From assembly GCA_022483245.1 (NCBI GenBank), contig JAKVNR010000001.1, positions 372,001 to 436,000 on the forward strand: a stretch of DNA of 64,000 bases, in the 5' to 3' direction. Under the pieces are notes generated by a model. The model was given only the letters and a program-made list of their open reading frames with translations. It was not told the DNA's origin and did no database searches. Origin of the DNA: Lactobacillus sp. (GTDB lineage Bacteria > Bacillota > Bacilli > Lactobacillales > Lactobacillaceae). The position numbers were made by a program, and so were the translations under genes. Of the stretch, positions 1-8,250 are shown one piece after another (the first letter of the stretch is position 1; every line of letters starts with the position of its first letter).

Positions 1-1
1 T

Positions 2-625
2 GTGTTAGATCTTTTGCCAGGCTCTAGTTTTAAACACAAATTATCCGTAGGCGATACAATTATCAAAATTAATAATCAGCATTTTGACTCAACGCCAGCG
101 ATGATGAAGTATTTGCGCCAGCAAAAAATTGGTCAGAAAGTACAGATAACTTATTGGCACCATGGTAAAACTAAACAAGCAACTGGCAAAATTTGCAAGG
201 TTAAAAGTACCGGTAAGCCTGGTTTAGGTGTTGAACTGGTTGACCGGACGCAGGTGAAGTTTACTCCTAAAATTAAAATTAATGCTGGCAGTATCGGCGG
301 TCCATCGGCAGGGCTAATGTTTTCATTAACTGCTTATCAGTCGCTGACTGGCAAAAACCTGACTAAAGGACGGAAAGTTGCAGGGACTGGTACAATTGAT
401 GCGCAAGGCAAGGTCGGTATTATTGGCGGCGTAGATAAAAAAGTAATTGCCGCTGATCGGACTGGGGCAAAAATTTTCTTTGCACCAACGCAAAAATTGC
501 CTGGGATGAAAGCAAAAGATACCAACTATGCCGAAGCAAAGCGAACCGCTCAGCGAATTCATAGCAAGATGAAAATTGTACCGGTGGCTAGTTTTGAAGA
601 CGCGGTTGCTTATCTAGAAAAATAA
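2..625 (+). CDS. PDZ/Lon-type S16 serine protease (YlbL/SepM-like), 5' truncated
   Basis: The visible 207 residues are the C-terminal part of a membrane-linked PDZ plus Lon-protease-domain protein; family members are about 340 residues, so roughly the first 130 (TM anchor and start of PDZ) lie outside the window. The PDZ part (residues 1-75) has the DTIIKINNQHF strand. The protease part carries the Ser of GGPSAG (about residue 100) and the Lys of GGVDKK (about residue 144), a Ser-Lys dyad. The GTG at position 2 is only where the window opens, not a credible start. It sits upstream of comEA as in related lactobacilli. In streptococci the relative SepM trims competence peptide, but that role cannot be read here. 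Confidence 0.9.
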   Translation: MLDLLPGSSFKHKLSVGDTIIKINNQHFDSTPAMMKYLRQQKIGQKVQITYWHHGKTKQATGKICKVKSTGKPGLGVELVDRTQVKFTPKIKINAGSIGGPSAGLMFSLTAYQSLTGKNLTKGRKVAGTGTIDAQGKVGIIGGVDKKVIAADRTGAKIFFAPTQKLPGMKAKDTNYAEAKRTAQRIHSKMKIVPVASFEDAVAYLEK

Positions 626-640
626 AAGTTTATTAAAATA

Positions 641-671
641 AAAAAACCTCAGCTCAAAGCTGAGGTTTTTT
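641..671 (+). terminator. Intrinsic terminator after the PDZ protease
   Basis: Perfect 8-bp stem CCTCAGCT / AGCTGAGG with a CAA loop (647-665), an A-run before it and six T after it. It separates the protease from comEA. Confidence 0.9.
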
Positions 672-699
672 GCGTATTTAAAGTTAGGAGGGAAATTTG

Positions 700-1356
700 A
701 TGGATTACGAAAAAATAAAAGAGTGGGTCTTAGAGCATCGCAGTTGGTTAATTGCAGCTATTGTGGGTTTGGGAATTTTAATTGGCTTGGTTATTAACCA
801 CCAAACGAAACAATCGATAGCAACCAGACCAGTTATTACTCAGCAAACAAAATCGTCGGCCAGGACTAAAACAGCCGGGAAAAAGCCTGCAAGCCCGTAT
901 GTGACTTGCGATATTGCAGGGGCTGTTAAAGATCAGGGCGTTTATACCCTAAAACAGGGAGCAAGGATGTCAGATTTAATTGCTGCCGCTGGTGGATTGG
1001 ATTCAAAGGCTGCCTTAAAAGCGATTAATCGATCAGTAATTTTGCATGATCAAGATAAAATCTATATTCCTTATCAAGGTGAAAAAGAAGCTGAAACTAG
1101 TGCTAGCACAGTCGTTAACGCTAATGGGCAAAATGCAACTGATCCTAGTCAAGGAACTGAAACAAACAAGGTGCATTTAAATAGTGCTAGCAAGGAAGAA
1201 TTACAAAAATTAACTGGCATTGGCGAAAAGAAAGCCGAGCAAATTATTAGCTATCGCGAACAAAAAGGCGGTTTTAAGAAAATTGAAGAAATCACCGAAG
1301 TCTCAGGAATTGGTGAGAAAACCTTCGCCGGTTTCAAAGATCAGCTGGCACTATAA
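700..1356 (+). CDS. comEA: Competence DNA-binding protein ComEA
   Basis: A 218-residue membrane-anchored DNA receptor for transformation. One TM helix lies near residues 13-31 (LIAAIVGLGILIGLVI), followed by a polar linker, an SLBB-type beta domain (YVTCDIAGAVKDQGVYTL) and a C-terminal pair of helix-hairpin-helix motifs (LTGIGEKKAEQI, VSGIGEKTF) that bind dsDNA. ATG 700 is preferred over the TTG at 697 because AGGAGGG lies 7 nt upstream of it. It would hand DNA to the ComEC channel encoded next, whose gene overlaps or abuts this one. Promoter elements between the terminator at 671 and the RBS are not obvious. Confidence 0.9.
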   Translation: MDYEKIKEWVLEHRSWLIAAIVGLGILIGLVINHQTKQSIATRPVITQQTKSSARTKTAGKKPASPYVTCDIAGAVKDQGVYTLKQGARMSDLIAAAGGLDSKAALKAINRSVILHDQDKIYIPYQGEKEAETSASTVVNANGQNATDPSQGTETNKVHLNSASKEELQKLTGIGEKKAEQIISYREQKGGFKKIEEITEVSGIGEKTFAGFKDQLAL

Positions 1357-3541
1357 ACCAGGTTTATTCTTCTGGCTAGGGCTGTTAATGATGCTGGCAG
1401 CATTTGTCCTAATAGTTGCTAGCAATTTTTGGCAGAAAATAATCGGATATTTGATCTTGGGTGGTGGCTTGCTGTTTGCAGTAAGTAAATTTCGCAGCCC
1501 TTGGCTCTTGTTAAGCGTAATACTGCTAGGAGGCAGTTTGCATTATCATCAAATAGTGCAATTGCAGCCTGAACAACCACTGATAATTTATCCAGATGAA
1601 ATAGAAGTTACCGATCATTTTATGCACGGTTTAGCCCGGCAAGACCAGCTGCAAGTTAGAATTTATGGGAAAGTCGATGCAGAAACGGAGCATTTACTCA
1701 AGCACGGCGCTATTAAATTATCAAATTGGGAAGGAGAGGTATCTAAGATTCAGCCGCCGCGCAACCGCGCCCAATTTAATTATCGCCGCTATAGTTTGAG
1801 TCAAGGAATTGCCGACCAGGTTAAATTGCGGACAGGGCAAACGACAGTCGTTTCCTGGCCGCTAGCTCATCGCTTAAAATTTAAATTGCAGCAATATTTA
1901 AGCGACTTGCCGCCGCATTTGTGCTTTTTTGCTAGTGAATTACTGCTGGCGAAAGCAGATGATGAAGTAGCTATTAAAGACAATTATCGGCAGCTTGGAG
2001 TAGTCCATTTGCTGAGCCTGTCAGGCTTGCATGTTAGTTTATATTGCTTGCTAGTGACGACGATCGGGTATCGGCTGCATTTTACTGACGAAGAAACGAC
2101 CATCATTTGCGCCTGTTTATTAATTTGCGGAATATTTTTAAGTAATTGGCAGCCGGGTTTTGTACGAGCAGGCATTAGCTACGGCATTAAACAAGTTCGC
2201 AAATTTCGACGCTGGCCGCTGGCAAACTGTGACATTTTGGGCTTAACACTTTGTTTGCATTTATGCTTGCAGCCGCGGCTCTTTTTAAACGTAGGCGCTC
2301 AGTTGTCATATCTATTAGCCTGGGGCCTGCAGCTAACCGCTGATCGATCGCGCTGGCAGCAAGGCCTTTGTTTAAATTTGTTAATAGCACCGGTGTTACT
2401 GGCGAATTTTTATGGTTTAAATCTATTAACTTGCCTATTCAACTTAGTAATCGTGCCGTATTTCAATTGCTGGGTGATGCCTGTAACATTTTTAGGGTTA
2501 ATACCCGGTTTAACTAGCAGTTGCGAATGGTTGCTAGCTGCTAGCGAAAAAATTGTGGCTAAACTGGCAGCGGCTAATTTGGGCTGGATATCATTTGGGC
2601 AATTGAGTTGGTGGCAAGAACTGGTGCTAACTGGTTTAACTTTGTACTGGCTAATTTGGCTCTTGCCGATCAAGCATAAAAAGTGGCAGTGGCCATGGCT
2701 GCTGTATTTGCTGTGCTTTTTAAGTTTGCATTTTCCCTTGCATGGGCAGGTTACGTTCATTGATGTCGGTCAGGGAGACAGCATTTTGCTAACTACGCCG
2801 GGAAAGCGGCAAGCTTATTTGATTGATACGGGCGGCCGGTTAAATTTTGGCAGCAGCAAACCGCGGCCGGCACAGCTGCTGCAAACTACGCTACCGTATT
2901 TAAAGGCACAAGGGATTACTAAACTCGATGGGGTCTTTTTGTCACATCAAGATGCTGACCATATTGGAGATTTGCGGGCATTGCTCAAGAAAATGCCGGT
3001 TGACCACCTCTATTTTGCGGCGGGCTTAGATAAAAATCCCCATTTTCAGCGAAAATTAGCTGGTTTAAAAATTAAGACGCAGCTGCATCCCTTGCTGGTA
3101 GGAGACTGTTTGCAACTATCACCGCAACTACAAATTAAGGTTTTGTGGCCGCAAAAACCTGGCCCAGGAAGCAATGAAGATTCGCTTTGTTTATTGGCAC
3201 AATTTCCGCAGGCTAGTTGGCTTTTTACTGGTGATTTAGACCGCGAGCATGAAAAAATATTAGTTAAGGCTGGCGTGCAAGCTGATTATTTAAAACTTGG
3301 CCACCACGGCAGCAAAACCGCGTCTGATCCGGAATTTCTTAAGGCAGTCAAACCTAAGCGAGTTTTTATTTCAGCTGGAGTAAATAACCGTTATGGTCAT
3401 CCGCATCCGGAGACGATGCTGACTTTGCGCAAACTCGGGCTGGCAGGGGATAATACTGCTGAATGTGGTATGATTAGCTGGACGTATGACCTGTTTCATC
3501 GTGAAAGATTTTCTTATGTTTTAAAGGAGCCGGATTCATGA
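1313..3541 (+). CDS. comEC: DNA internalization channel ComEC/Rec2
   Basis: Integral membrane protein importing single-stranded DNA during transformation. Order: two N-terminal TM segments, an extracellular OB-like region, the multi-pass competence domain with the conserved HLLSLSGLHVS stretch, and a C-terminal metallo-beta-lactamase-like domain (VTFIDVGQGDSILL, then LSHQDADHIGD). About 742 residues from GTG 1313, normal for the family. The ORF-track start at 1220 would overlap comEA by 137 nt and is unlikely; TTG 1310, GTG 1313 or ATG 1388 are alternatives, none with a strong RBS, so translation is probably coupled to comEA. Uninterrupted. Stop overlaps holA as ATGA. Confidence 0.88.
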   Translation: MRKPSPVSKISWHYKPGLFFWLGLLMMLAAFVLIVASNFWQKIIGYLILGGGLLFAVSKFRSPWLLLSVILLGGSLHYHQIVQLQPEQPLIIYPDEIEVTDHFMHGLARQDQLQVRIYGKVDAETEHLLKHGAIKLSNWEGEVSKIQPPRNRAQFNYRRYSLSQGIADQVKLRTGQTTVVSWPLAHRLKFKLQQYLSDLPPHLCFFASELLLAKADDEVAIKDNYRQLGVVHLLSLSGLHVSLYCLLVTTIGYRLHFTDEETTIICACLLICGIFLSNWQPGFVRAGISYGIKQVRKFRRWPLANCDILGLTLCLHLCLQPRLFLNVGAQLSYLLAWGLQLTADRSRWQQGLCLNLLIAPVLLANFYGLNLLTCLFNLVIVPYFNCWVMPVTFLGLIPGLTSSCEWLLAASEKIVAKLAAANLGWISFGQLSWWQELVLTGLTLYWLIWLLPIKHKKWQWPWLLYLLCFLSLHFPLHGQVTFIDVGQGDSILLTTPGKRQAYLIDTGGRLNFGSSKPRPAQLLQTTLPYLKAQGITKLDGVFLSHQDADHIGDLRALLKKMPVDHLYFAAGLDKNPHFQRKLAGLKIKTQLHPLLVGDCLQLSPQLQIKVLWPQKPGPGSNEDSLCLLAQFPQASWLFTGDLDREHEKILVKAGVQADYLKLGHHGSKTASDPEFLKAVKPKRVFISAGVNNRYGHPHPETMLTLRKLGLAGDNTAECGMISWTYDLFHRERFSYVLKEPDS

Positions 3542-4521
3542 CAATTTTATCTGTATTTGGGCAAGAAAAGCCAAGCCGGGCCGTGCTAATCACGGGCCCT
3601 GAAGCACTGCTCAACGATTATATCGCCCGCGCTTATTGTCATGAACCGCAATTTAAAGACGATGATCTTGTGCAAGTAGATTGTGAACAAGACGGCCTGG
3701 ACGAACTGCTGGCTGCCCTAATGGAAAACTCGCTGTTTAGCCCGCAAAAATTAATCCTGGTGAAAAATCCCTATTTTTTAACCAGCAAAGTTCCACAAAA
3801 AGACCAAGCTAAAGTAAAACAACTCCAACAGATTTTTGCTAACCTGCCGGAACTGACCGATGCATTGGTGATTGTGGCTAGTTATGAACGGATCGACCAA
3901 CGCCGCAAAATTACTAAATTACTGAAAAAATATTGCTTGTTTGTCTCAACTGCCGTTAAGCCTTATCAACTAGGCGATTTTTTCAAAAAGTTAAGCAAAC
4001 AAGAGGGGGTACCATTCGAACCGGGGGCGTTAAAATTACTGCTTGAGCGCAGCGACCAGGTAATGGCGACTGCTCTGGGTAATTACGCCAAGTTGAAAGC
4101 AATCTGCAACGGGCAAGTCATTACTCAAGCAATGGTCCGGCAAAATATTGATCGCTCGCTAGCGCAAAATGTTTTCGCTATTTTAGAAAAAGCTTTGGCA
4201 GGACAAGTTGAGCAGGCAGTAATGCGGTTAGATGATCAACTGCGCGAGGGCGTAGCGCCAGCTGCTATTTTGGCTGTCTTTGCTAGTCAGCTGGAATTTC
4301 AAGTTTGCGTTAAAACACTGGCTCAGCGCGGACGCAGTGAGATGGAGATTACCAAGCAGCTGAATGCGCATCCGTACCGAATTAAATTAGCCTTGCGCAG
4401 TCGAACTAACTTAACCCGTTTACGGCGGTTGCTAAGAGAAGTGATTGAATTAGATTTCCGCTATAAAAATGGGACTTATCAGGATTCAATCTTTTTGAAA
4501 ACTTGGGTTTTAGGAATTTAA
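3538..4521 (+). CDS. holA: DNA polymerase III subunit delta
   Basis: A 327-residue clamp-loader subunit that opens the sliding clamp. The N-terminal AAA+-like fold is visible in AVLITGPEALLNDYIARAY and the strand VDCEQDGLDELLAALMENSLFSPQKLILVKNP, a family signature; the C-terminal helical collar domain occupies about residues 200-327 (LREGVAPAAILAVFASQLE). Start ATG overlaps the comEC stop by four bases (ATGA), indicating coupling. This comEC-holA-rpsT arrangement is widespread in Firmicutes. Length is normal. Confidence 0.93.
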   Translation: MTILSVFGQEKPSRAVLITGPEALLNDYIARAYCHEPQFKDDDLVQVDCEQDGLDELLAALMENSLFSPQKLILVKNPYFLTSKVPQKDQAKVKQLQQIFANLPELTDALVIVASYERIDQRRKITKLLKKYCLFVSTAVKPYQLGDFFKKLSKQEGVPFEPGALKLLLERSDQVMATALGNYAKLKAICNGQVITQAMVRQNIDRSLAQNVFAILEKALAGQVEQAVMRLDDQLREGVAPAAILAVFASQLEFQVCVKTLAQRGRSEMEITKQLNAHPYRIKLALRSRTNLTRLRRLLREVIELDFRYKNGTYQDSIFLKTWVLGI

Positions 4522-4535
4522 ATTCATTTAGGCAA

Positions 4536-4572
4536 AAATAAAAAGGCAAGTGCAATGCACTTGCCTTTTTAT
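4536..4572. terminator. Bidirectional terminator between holA and rpsT
   Basis: Twelve-bp stem AAGGCAAGTGCA / TGCACTTGCCTT with flanking A-run and T-run serves the convergent holA (+) and rpsT (-) units. Confidence 0.9.
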
Positions 4573-4583
4573 TTCATGAATGA

Positions 4584-4835
4584 TTATTTAGCTAACTTAG
4601 CTAAACGGCTCTTGTCACGGCTAGCCTTGTTCTTTGAGATAAAGCCCTTAGAAGCAGCTTTATCAATTGCGCGAATAGCTTCTTTGTGCAAGTCGGAGGC
4701 GTTTTGCTCACCAGCTGCTTGTGCTACGCGGAACTTCTTTTCGGCACTTCTCAATTGGCTTAAGCCAGCTGAGTTACGCTCGTTGTTTTTAGCAGCAGTT
4801 CTAACCCGCTTGATAGCTGATTTGATTTGTGGCAT
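4584..4835 (-). CDS. rpsT: 30S ribosomal protein S20
   Basis: A lysine/alanine-rich 83-residue protein beginning [13 protein letters not shown] and ending RLAKLAK, the standard S20 length and pattern. The ORF track extends 41 codons upstream, but the minus strand has GGAGGTGAG just before the ATG at 4835 and a promoter (4872-4900) inside the extension, so the short form is right. It is monocistronic, divergent from rpsO and convergent with holA. Confidence 0.96.
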   Translation of the reverse strand: MPQIKSAIKRVRTAAKNNERNSAGLSQLRSAEKKFRVAQAAGEQNASDLHKEAIRAIDKAASKGFISKNKASRDKSRLAKLAK

Positions 4836-4871
4836 TGAACTCACCTCCATTGCATAAAATGATACCTTCTT

Positions 4872-4900
4872 AGTATACTTAATCGAGCAGGTCTGTGCAA
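4872..4900 (-). promoter_or_regulatory. rpsT promoter
   Basis: On the minus strand TTGCAC (4900-4895), a 17-nt spacer and TATACT (4877-4872) form a near-consensus sigma-A promoter about 37 nt upstream of the rpsT start. Confidence 0.7.
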
Positions 4901-4912
4901 GCAGATTTTTGC

Positions 4913-4941
4913 TTGCTTTTATAGGCGATATTTTGTAATAT
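4913..4941 (+). promoter_or_regulatory. rpsO promoter
   Basis: TTGCTT (4913-4918), 17-nt spacer, TAATAT (4936-4941) preceded by TG. Predicted transcription start about 4948, immediately before the structured rpsO leader. It is divergent from the rpsT promoter. Confidence 0.65.
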
Positions 4942-4952
4942 AAATTGTCGTG

Positions 4953-5004
4953 AACCATTGGCGCTGTTTTCTCGCTTCACCAGCGGTCAACGTTGTCAAT
5001 GGCA
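4953..5004 (+). promoter_or_regulatory. Structured rpsO leader (candidate S15 autoregulatory RNA)
   Basis: Nested inverted repeats CCATTG (4955-4960) / CAATGG (4997-5002) and CGCTG (4962-4966) / CAGCG (4981-4985) fold most of the predicted 5' UTR of rpsO. S15 autoregulates through leader RNAs in several bacterial groups. The fold is seen in the sequence; the regulatory role is inferred. Confidence 0.45.
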
Positions 5005-5027
5005 ATTTTTAGATGAAAGGTGAAAAA

Positions 5028-5297
5028 ATGGCTATTTCAAAAGAAAAGAAAGACCAAATTATCAAGGAATACGCTCGCCACGAAGGCGACACCGGTTCCG
5101 CAGAAGTTCAAATTGCTGTTTTAACTGAAGACATTAATAACCTTAATGCTCACTTAAAGGCTAACAAGCAAGACCACCACTCATACGTTGGTTTGCTTAA
5201 GAAGATCGGTCACCGTCGTAACTTGTTAAGATACTTGAAGAACAAGGATATTAACCGTTACCGTGAACTGATTAAGCGTTTAGGTTTACGTCGTTAA
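5028..5297 (+). CDS. rpsO: 30S ribosomal protein S15
   Basis: An 89-residue 16S rRNA-binding protein with the typical core [16 protein letters not shown], the [22 protein letters not shown] helix and the end [15 protein letters not shown] 5028 follows GAAAGGTG with good spacing; the track start at 5013 adds MKGEK and is unlikely. In many Firmicutes pnp follows rpsO; here an RNase J-family gene follows after a terminator. Confidence 0.97.
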   Translation: MAISKEKKDQIIKEYARHEGDTGSAEVQIAVLTEDINNLNAHLKANKQDHHSYVGLLKKIGHRRNLLRYLKNKDINRYRELIKRLGLRR

Positions 5298-5330
5298 TCT
5301 ATTAATTGAATTGCTAAATACTCACACACG

Positions 5331-5361
5331 AAGGACCGCCGCGAAGGTGGTCCTTTTCTTT
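5331..5361 (+). terminator. rpsO terminator
   Basis: Stem AAGGACCGCC / GGTGGTCCTT (one G-T pair) with GCGAA loop, followed by a T-rich tract. Confidence 0.85.
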
Positions 5362-5382
5362 CTGCCGAAATTAGTGCAATTA

Positions 5383-5399
5383 TGCTAGAATTATTCTAG
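5383..5399 (+). promoter_or_regulatory. Extended -10 and overlapping inverted repeat upstream of the RNase J gene
   Basis: TG-C-TAGAAT (5383-5391) matches an extended -10. It is embedded in the perfect inverted repeat CTAGAAT-T-ATTCTAG (5385-5399), which could be an operator. No good -35 is visible. Confidence 0.45.
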
Positions 5400-5473
5400 T
5401 TTGTTTCGCTTGTGATCAATTTGATCCTCATACATGACATTTAAAGAAAAACAGAAAGAAGAATTATAGCAAA

Positions 5474-7231
5474 ATGACTCAAACTATCAAATTAATGATG
5501 TTAAGCGGCGTGCGTGAAACTGGTAAAAATATGTTTGCCGCGCAAGTTGGCAAGGATATTTTTGTCTTCGATGCTGGCTTAATGTATCCAGATTCATCTT
5601 TACTTGGAATTGATGTAGTTATTCCAGACTTAGATTTTTTCAAAGATTATGCTGACCAAATTCGGGGTATCTTTTTGACCCACGGGCATGCTGATGCCAT
5701 TGGTGCTTTGCCGTATATTCTGCGCGATTACGATTTACCGATTTATGGTTCAAAATTAACGATTGCTTTGGCTAAAATTACTGTTCAACGCGAAAATAAG
5801 CGCTATAAGAAACATCTTTTCCATGAAATTGATGCCAATAGCGTTTTGCATTTTGACCAAGCTACTTTGTCATTCTTTAGTACGACTCACTCAATCCCAG
5901 ATAGCTTGGGAATTGATTTGTCAACCTCAGCTGGTGAAATTGTTTACACTGGCCACTTTAAGTTCGATCCTTCTTCTCGCCCAGGCTACCGGACTGATAT
6001 GGTGCGCTTGGCTGAAATTTCGCAAAAAGGGGTCTTAGCACTGCTGTGCGATACTTCCAATGCTGAAGCAGTTTATTCTAGTGCCTCAGAGCGCGATATC
6101 GAAACTTATGTCGATAATGTTTTCCAAAGCCATGAAGGACGGATCATTGTCGCTGCCAAGGTTTCAAATGTCACTCGGATGCAGCAGATTATTAATGCCG
6201 CAGCGCGGGCTAAACGCAAGGTGGTGTTAACTGGCCGGGACGTGAACAAGATCGTCCAAACGATGATTAAATTGGGCTATCTGAAAGTACCTAATGGTCT
6301 GTTAATTCACGAAAAGGACTTAAAAGAAATCCCAGCTAGCCAAACAGTTATTTTGGAAACTGGCCGAATGGGTGAACCGCTGCAATCACTTCAGCAGATG
6401 GCCAATAACCGTCACCGCAGCATTAAAATTGTCAAAGGCGACCTGGTCTTTATTGCCACGACCCCATCACATGCAGTTGAAACAATGGTGGCACAAACTA
6501 GCGACATGATTTATCGTGCTGGCGGCAGTGTCGTACAATTAGGTTTAGAAAAGCATATTTCAGGCCATGCTACCGGCCGTGATTTACAGCTGTTGATTAC
6601 AACTTTGAAGCCGCAATTTGTCTTCCCAGTGTTAGGCGAATACCGGTCAATGGATGTTTTGAAGCATCTGGCTGTTGATTCCGGGATGAATAAAAAAGAT
6701 ATTTATCTAGCTGCAAATGGGGAAGCTTATGGCTACGATAAGGGACGCTTCTACCGGACAGATCCTGTACCTGGCGAAGCAACGATGATTGACGGCTCAG
6801 GCGTAGGTGATGTCGGCAACATTGTTTTGCGCGACCGGGAAGTTCTGTCTGATGATGGGATCTTTATTGCGGTAGTGACAATTGACCGGCGGAAAAAGAT
6901 TATCTATCCGCCAAAAGTTACGACCCGCGGCTTTGTTTACATCAAGGAAAATAAACCATTGATGACCAAGGCTGAAGAAACTGTAGTTGAAGCGATTAAG
7001 AACAACTTTAACCATAAGAAGTTTGACTGGACAGAACTGAAGAGCGACATCCGTCATGACTTGGAGCGGATGCTGTATAAAGAAACTGGCCGCCGGCCAG
7101 TGGTGATGCCGGTGGTTATGGAAATTGATCAGAACCGGCATCGGGCGGCAGTTAAACGGTCACAGAAAAAAGACGACCAAGAATCAGCAGATGTCAAGCA
7201 AACAGAGACAACAGAAACAAAGGAGCAATAA
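5474..7231 (+). CDS. RNase J family protein, J2-like
   Basis: A 585-residue beta-CASP metallo-beta-lactamase fold protein for mRNA decay and 5' RNA processing in the cytoplasm. Order: MBL part (DAGLMYPDSSLLGIDVVIPD, then THGHADAIGALPY), beta-CASP insertion, MBL return with ISGHATGRD, and C-terminal domain. The metal site departs from active RNase J: HxHxDH reads HGHADA, so the final His is Ala, and the TGDFKFD motif reads TGHFKFD. That matches a catalytically weak RNase J2 partner better than RNase J1, so a separate J1 gene is expected elsewhere. RBS is weak (GAAAGAAG). The TPR gene follows after 6 nt, probably co-transcribed. Confidence 0.85.
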   Translation: MTQTIKLMMLSGVRETGKNMFAAQVGKDIFVFDAGLMYPDSSLLGIDVVIPDLDFFKDYADQIRGIFLTHGHADAIGALPYILRDYDLPIYGSKLTIALAKITVQRENKRYKKHLFHEIDANSVLHFDQATLSFFSTTHSIPDSLGIDLSTSAGEIVYTGHFKFDPSSRPGYRTDMVRLAEISQKGVLALLCDTSNAEAVYSSASERDIETYVDNVFQSHEGRIIVAAKVSNVTRMQQIINAAARAKRKVVLTGRDVNKIVQTMIKLGYLKVPNGLLIHEKDLKEIPASQTVILETGRMGEPLQSLQQMANNRHRSIKIVKGDLVFIATTPSHAVETMVAQTSDMIYRAGGSVVQLGLEKHISGHATGRDLQLLITTLKPQFVFPVLGEYRSMDVLKHLAVDSGMNKKDIYLAANGEAYGYDKGRFYRTDPVPGEATMIDGSGVGDVGNIVLRDREVLSDDGIFIAVVTIDRRKKIIYPPKVTTRGFVYIKENKPLMTKAEETVVEAIKNNFNHKKFDWTELKSDIRHDLERMLYKETGRRPVVMPVVMEIDQNRHRAAVKRSQKKDDQESADVKQTETTETKEQ

Positions 7232-7237
7232 GGGAAG

Positions 7238-8077
7238 ATGGCAAACGTTAGTCAAGAAAATTTAGTAAAATTGGCCCGGCAAGCCGCTGATAAAGATAAT
7301 TTGCAGCAAAGTGCTGATTACTTAGAAGAAGCACTGCGGATGGGGCATGACACTAAAATTGCCTTGAATTTATGCGATACTTACTTGCAGTTAGGTCAGC
7401 CAGCTGCTGCTTATAAGCTCATCAAAGAAGAAAAAGACCTATTTTCAGACCAGGCCGTGTTCAAAAAGTATTTGGACGTACTTGGGCAAATGCACTACCG
7501 GATCGAATTTTTACAACTGGAAAAACTCGTTGGACAAAAATTAGCAGTTAAAGTGGACCCAGTTAGCGAAGACGAACAAGAAAAAATTATGGGCTCCTTC
7601 AAGCAGCAAACCCATATTAATTCTTATGACTATCAGCAGTTATATGCTTTAAGCGAGACTAACTTTGTACAATTTGCCCAAAGCTGCTTAATTGATCCAA
7701 GCACAGGCTTTACCGTTAGAATTGCTCTATGCGAAGACTTGGTAAAAATGGGCGTTGACCAAACAATTAAAGTTATTGTGTTAGGTCAACAAGAAGAATT
7801 TAACCCAAGTAAGTCGCCTTTAATGGGTCATGATCCAATTTACCGGCAGGTAATTATGCAACTGGCCAGCTCTTATGATGAATCACCAAGCCAGCTGCCA
7901 AATGTGCTGGGGGAAGCTAATTTAATGCTGGCAGCAATGTATCCGAAGCTTAGCAAATATATTACCGATCCGGTTTCATTTACCAATAATTTAGACCGCT
8001 ACATGACCAAACACGATGGCGGGGCAGATCAAGATTTACTTGCTAAGATTTCTCAATATTTGCCAAAACAAAGCTAA
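7238..8077 (+). CDS. TPR-repeat protein of unknown function
   Basis: A 279-residue soluble protein. The N-terminal part (residues 5-70) contains TPR-like helical pairs (NLQQSADYLEEALRMGHDTKIALNLCDTYLQLGQPAAAYKLI); the remainder is helical with no motif I recognise. It starts 6 nt after the RNase J-like gene with GGGAAG as RBS and is probably in the same transcript. Lactobacilli commonly have a TPR protein between RNase J and tuf. A scaffolding role is possible but unsupported. Confidence 0.75.
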   Translation: MANVSQENLVKLARQAADKDNLQQSADYLEEALRMGHDTKIALNLCDTYLQLGQPAAAYKLIKEEKDLFSDQAVFKKYLDVLGQMHYRIEFLQLEKLVGQKLAVKVDPVSEDEQEKIMGSFKQQTHINSYDYQQLYALSETNFVQFAQSCLIDPSTGFTVRIALCEDLVKMGVDQTIKVIVLGQQEEFNPSKSPLMGHDPIYRQVIMQLASSYDESPSQLPNVLGEANLMLAAMYPKLSKYITDPVSFTNNLDRYMTKHDGGADQDLLAKISQYLPKQS

Positions 8078-8084
8078 AAAGTGT

Positions 8085-8112
8085 TTTACATTTTGGCTGG
8101 AACAGGTATAAT
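8085..8112 (+). promoter_or_regulatory. tuf promoter
   Basis: TTTACA (8085-8090), 16-nt spacer, perfect TATAAT (8107-8112). It leaves a leader of about 130 nt before tuf. A second possible -10, TACAAT (8179-8184), lacks a clear -35. Confidence 0.65.
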
Positions 8113-8133
8113 CTTAAAAGGATATTTTCCTAG

Positions 8134-8168
8134 AGCTAAAAGCCGTGCTTAGTGCTAGGCTTTTGGTT
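8134..8168 (+). promoter_or_regulatory. Hairpin in the tuf 5' leader
   Basis: AGCTAAAAGCC / GGCTTTTGGTT can form an 11-bp stem with two G-T pairs around a 13-nt loop. A smaller stem CCGTT / AACGG follows at 8202-8218. The first resembles an attenuator stem but lacks a clean T-run; it could equally be a stabilising 5' structure. Confidence 0.35.
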
Positions 8169-8250
8169 TGGAAAGTAGTACAATATTCGACAGAGAATTA
8201 TCCGTTATTTCTCAACGGACTTCTTGCAAATTTACAGGAGGGTCATTTTA

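Noticed and set aside
2-4. GTG start codon for the first ORF
   Set aside because: The protein lacks its N-terminal membrane anchor and part of the PDZ domain, so the gene begins upstream of the window.
1220-1312. Extended N-terminus of ComEC in the ORF track
   Set aside because: It would overlap comEA by up to 137 nt and encodes a Lys-rich stretch that is simply comEA's HhH region in another frame.
4555-4857. 100-residue plus-strand ORF
   Set aside because: Antisense shadow of rpsT, which has a proper RBS, promoter and family match.
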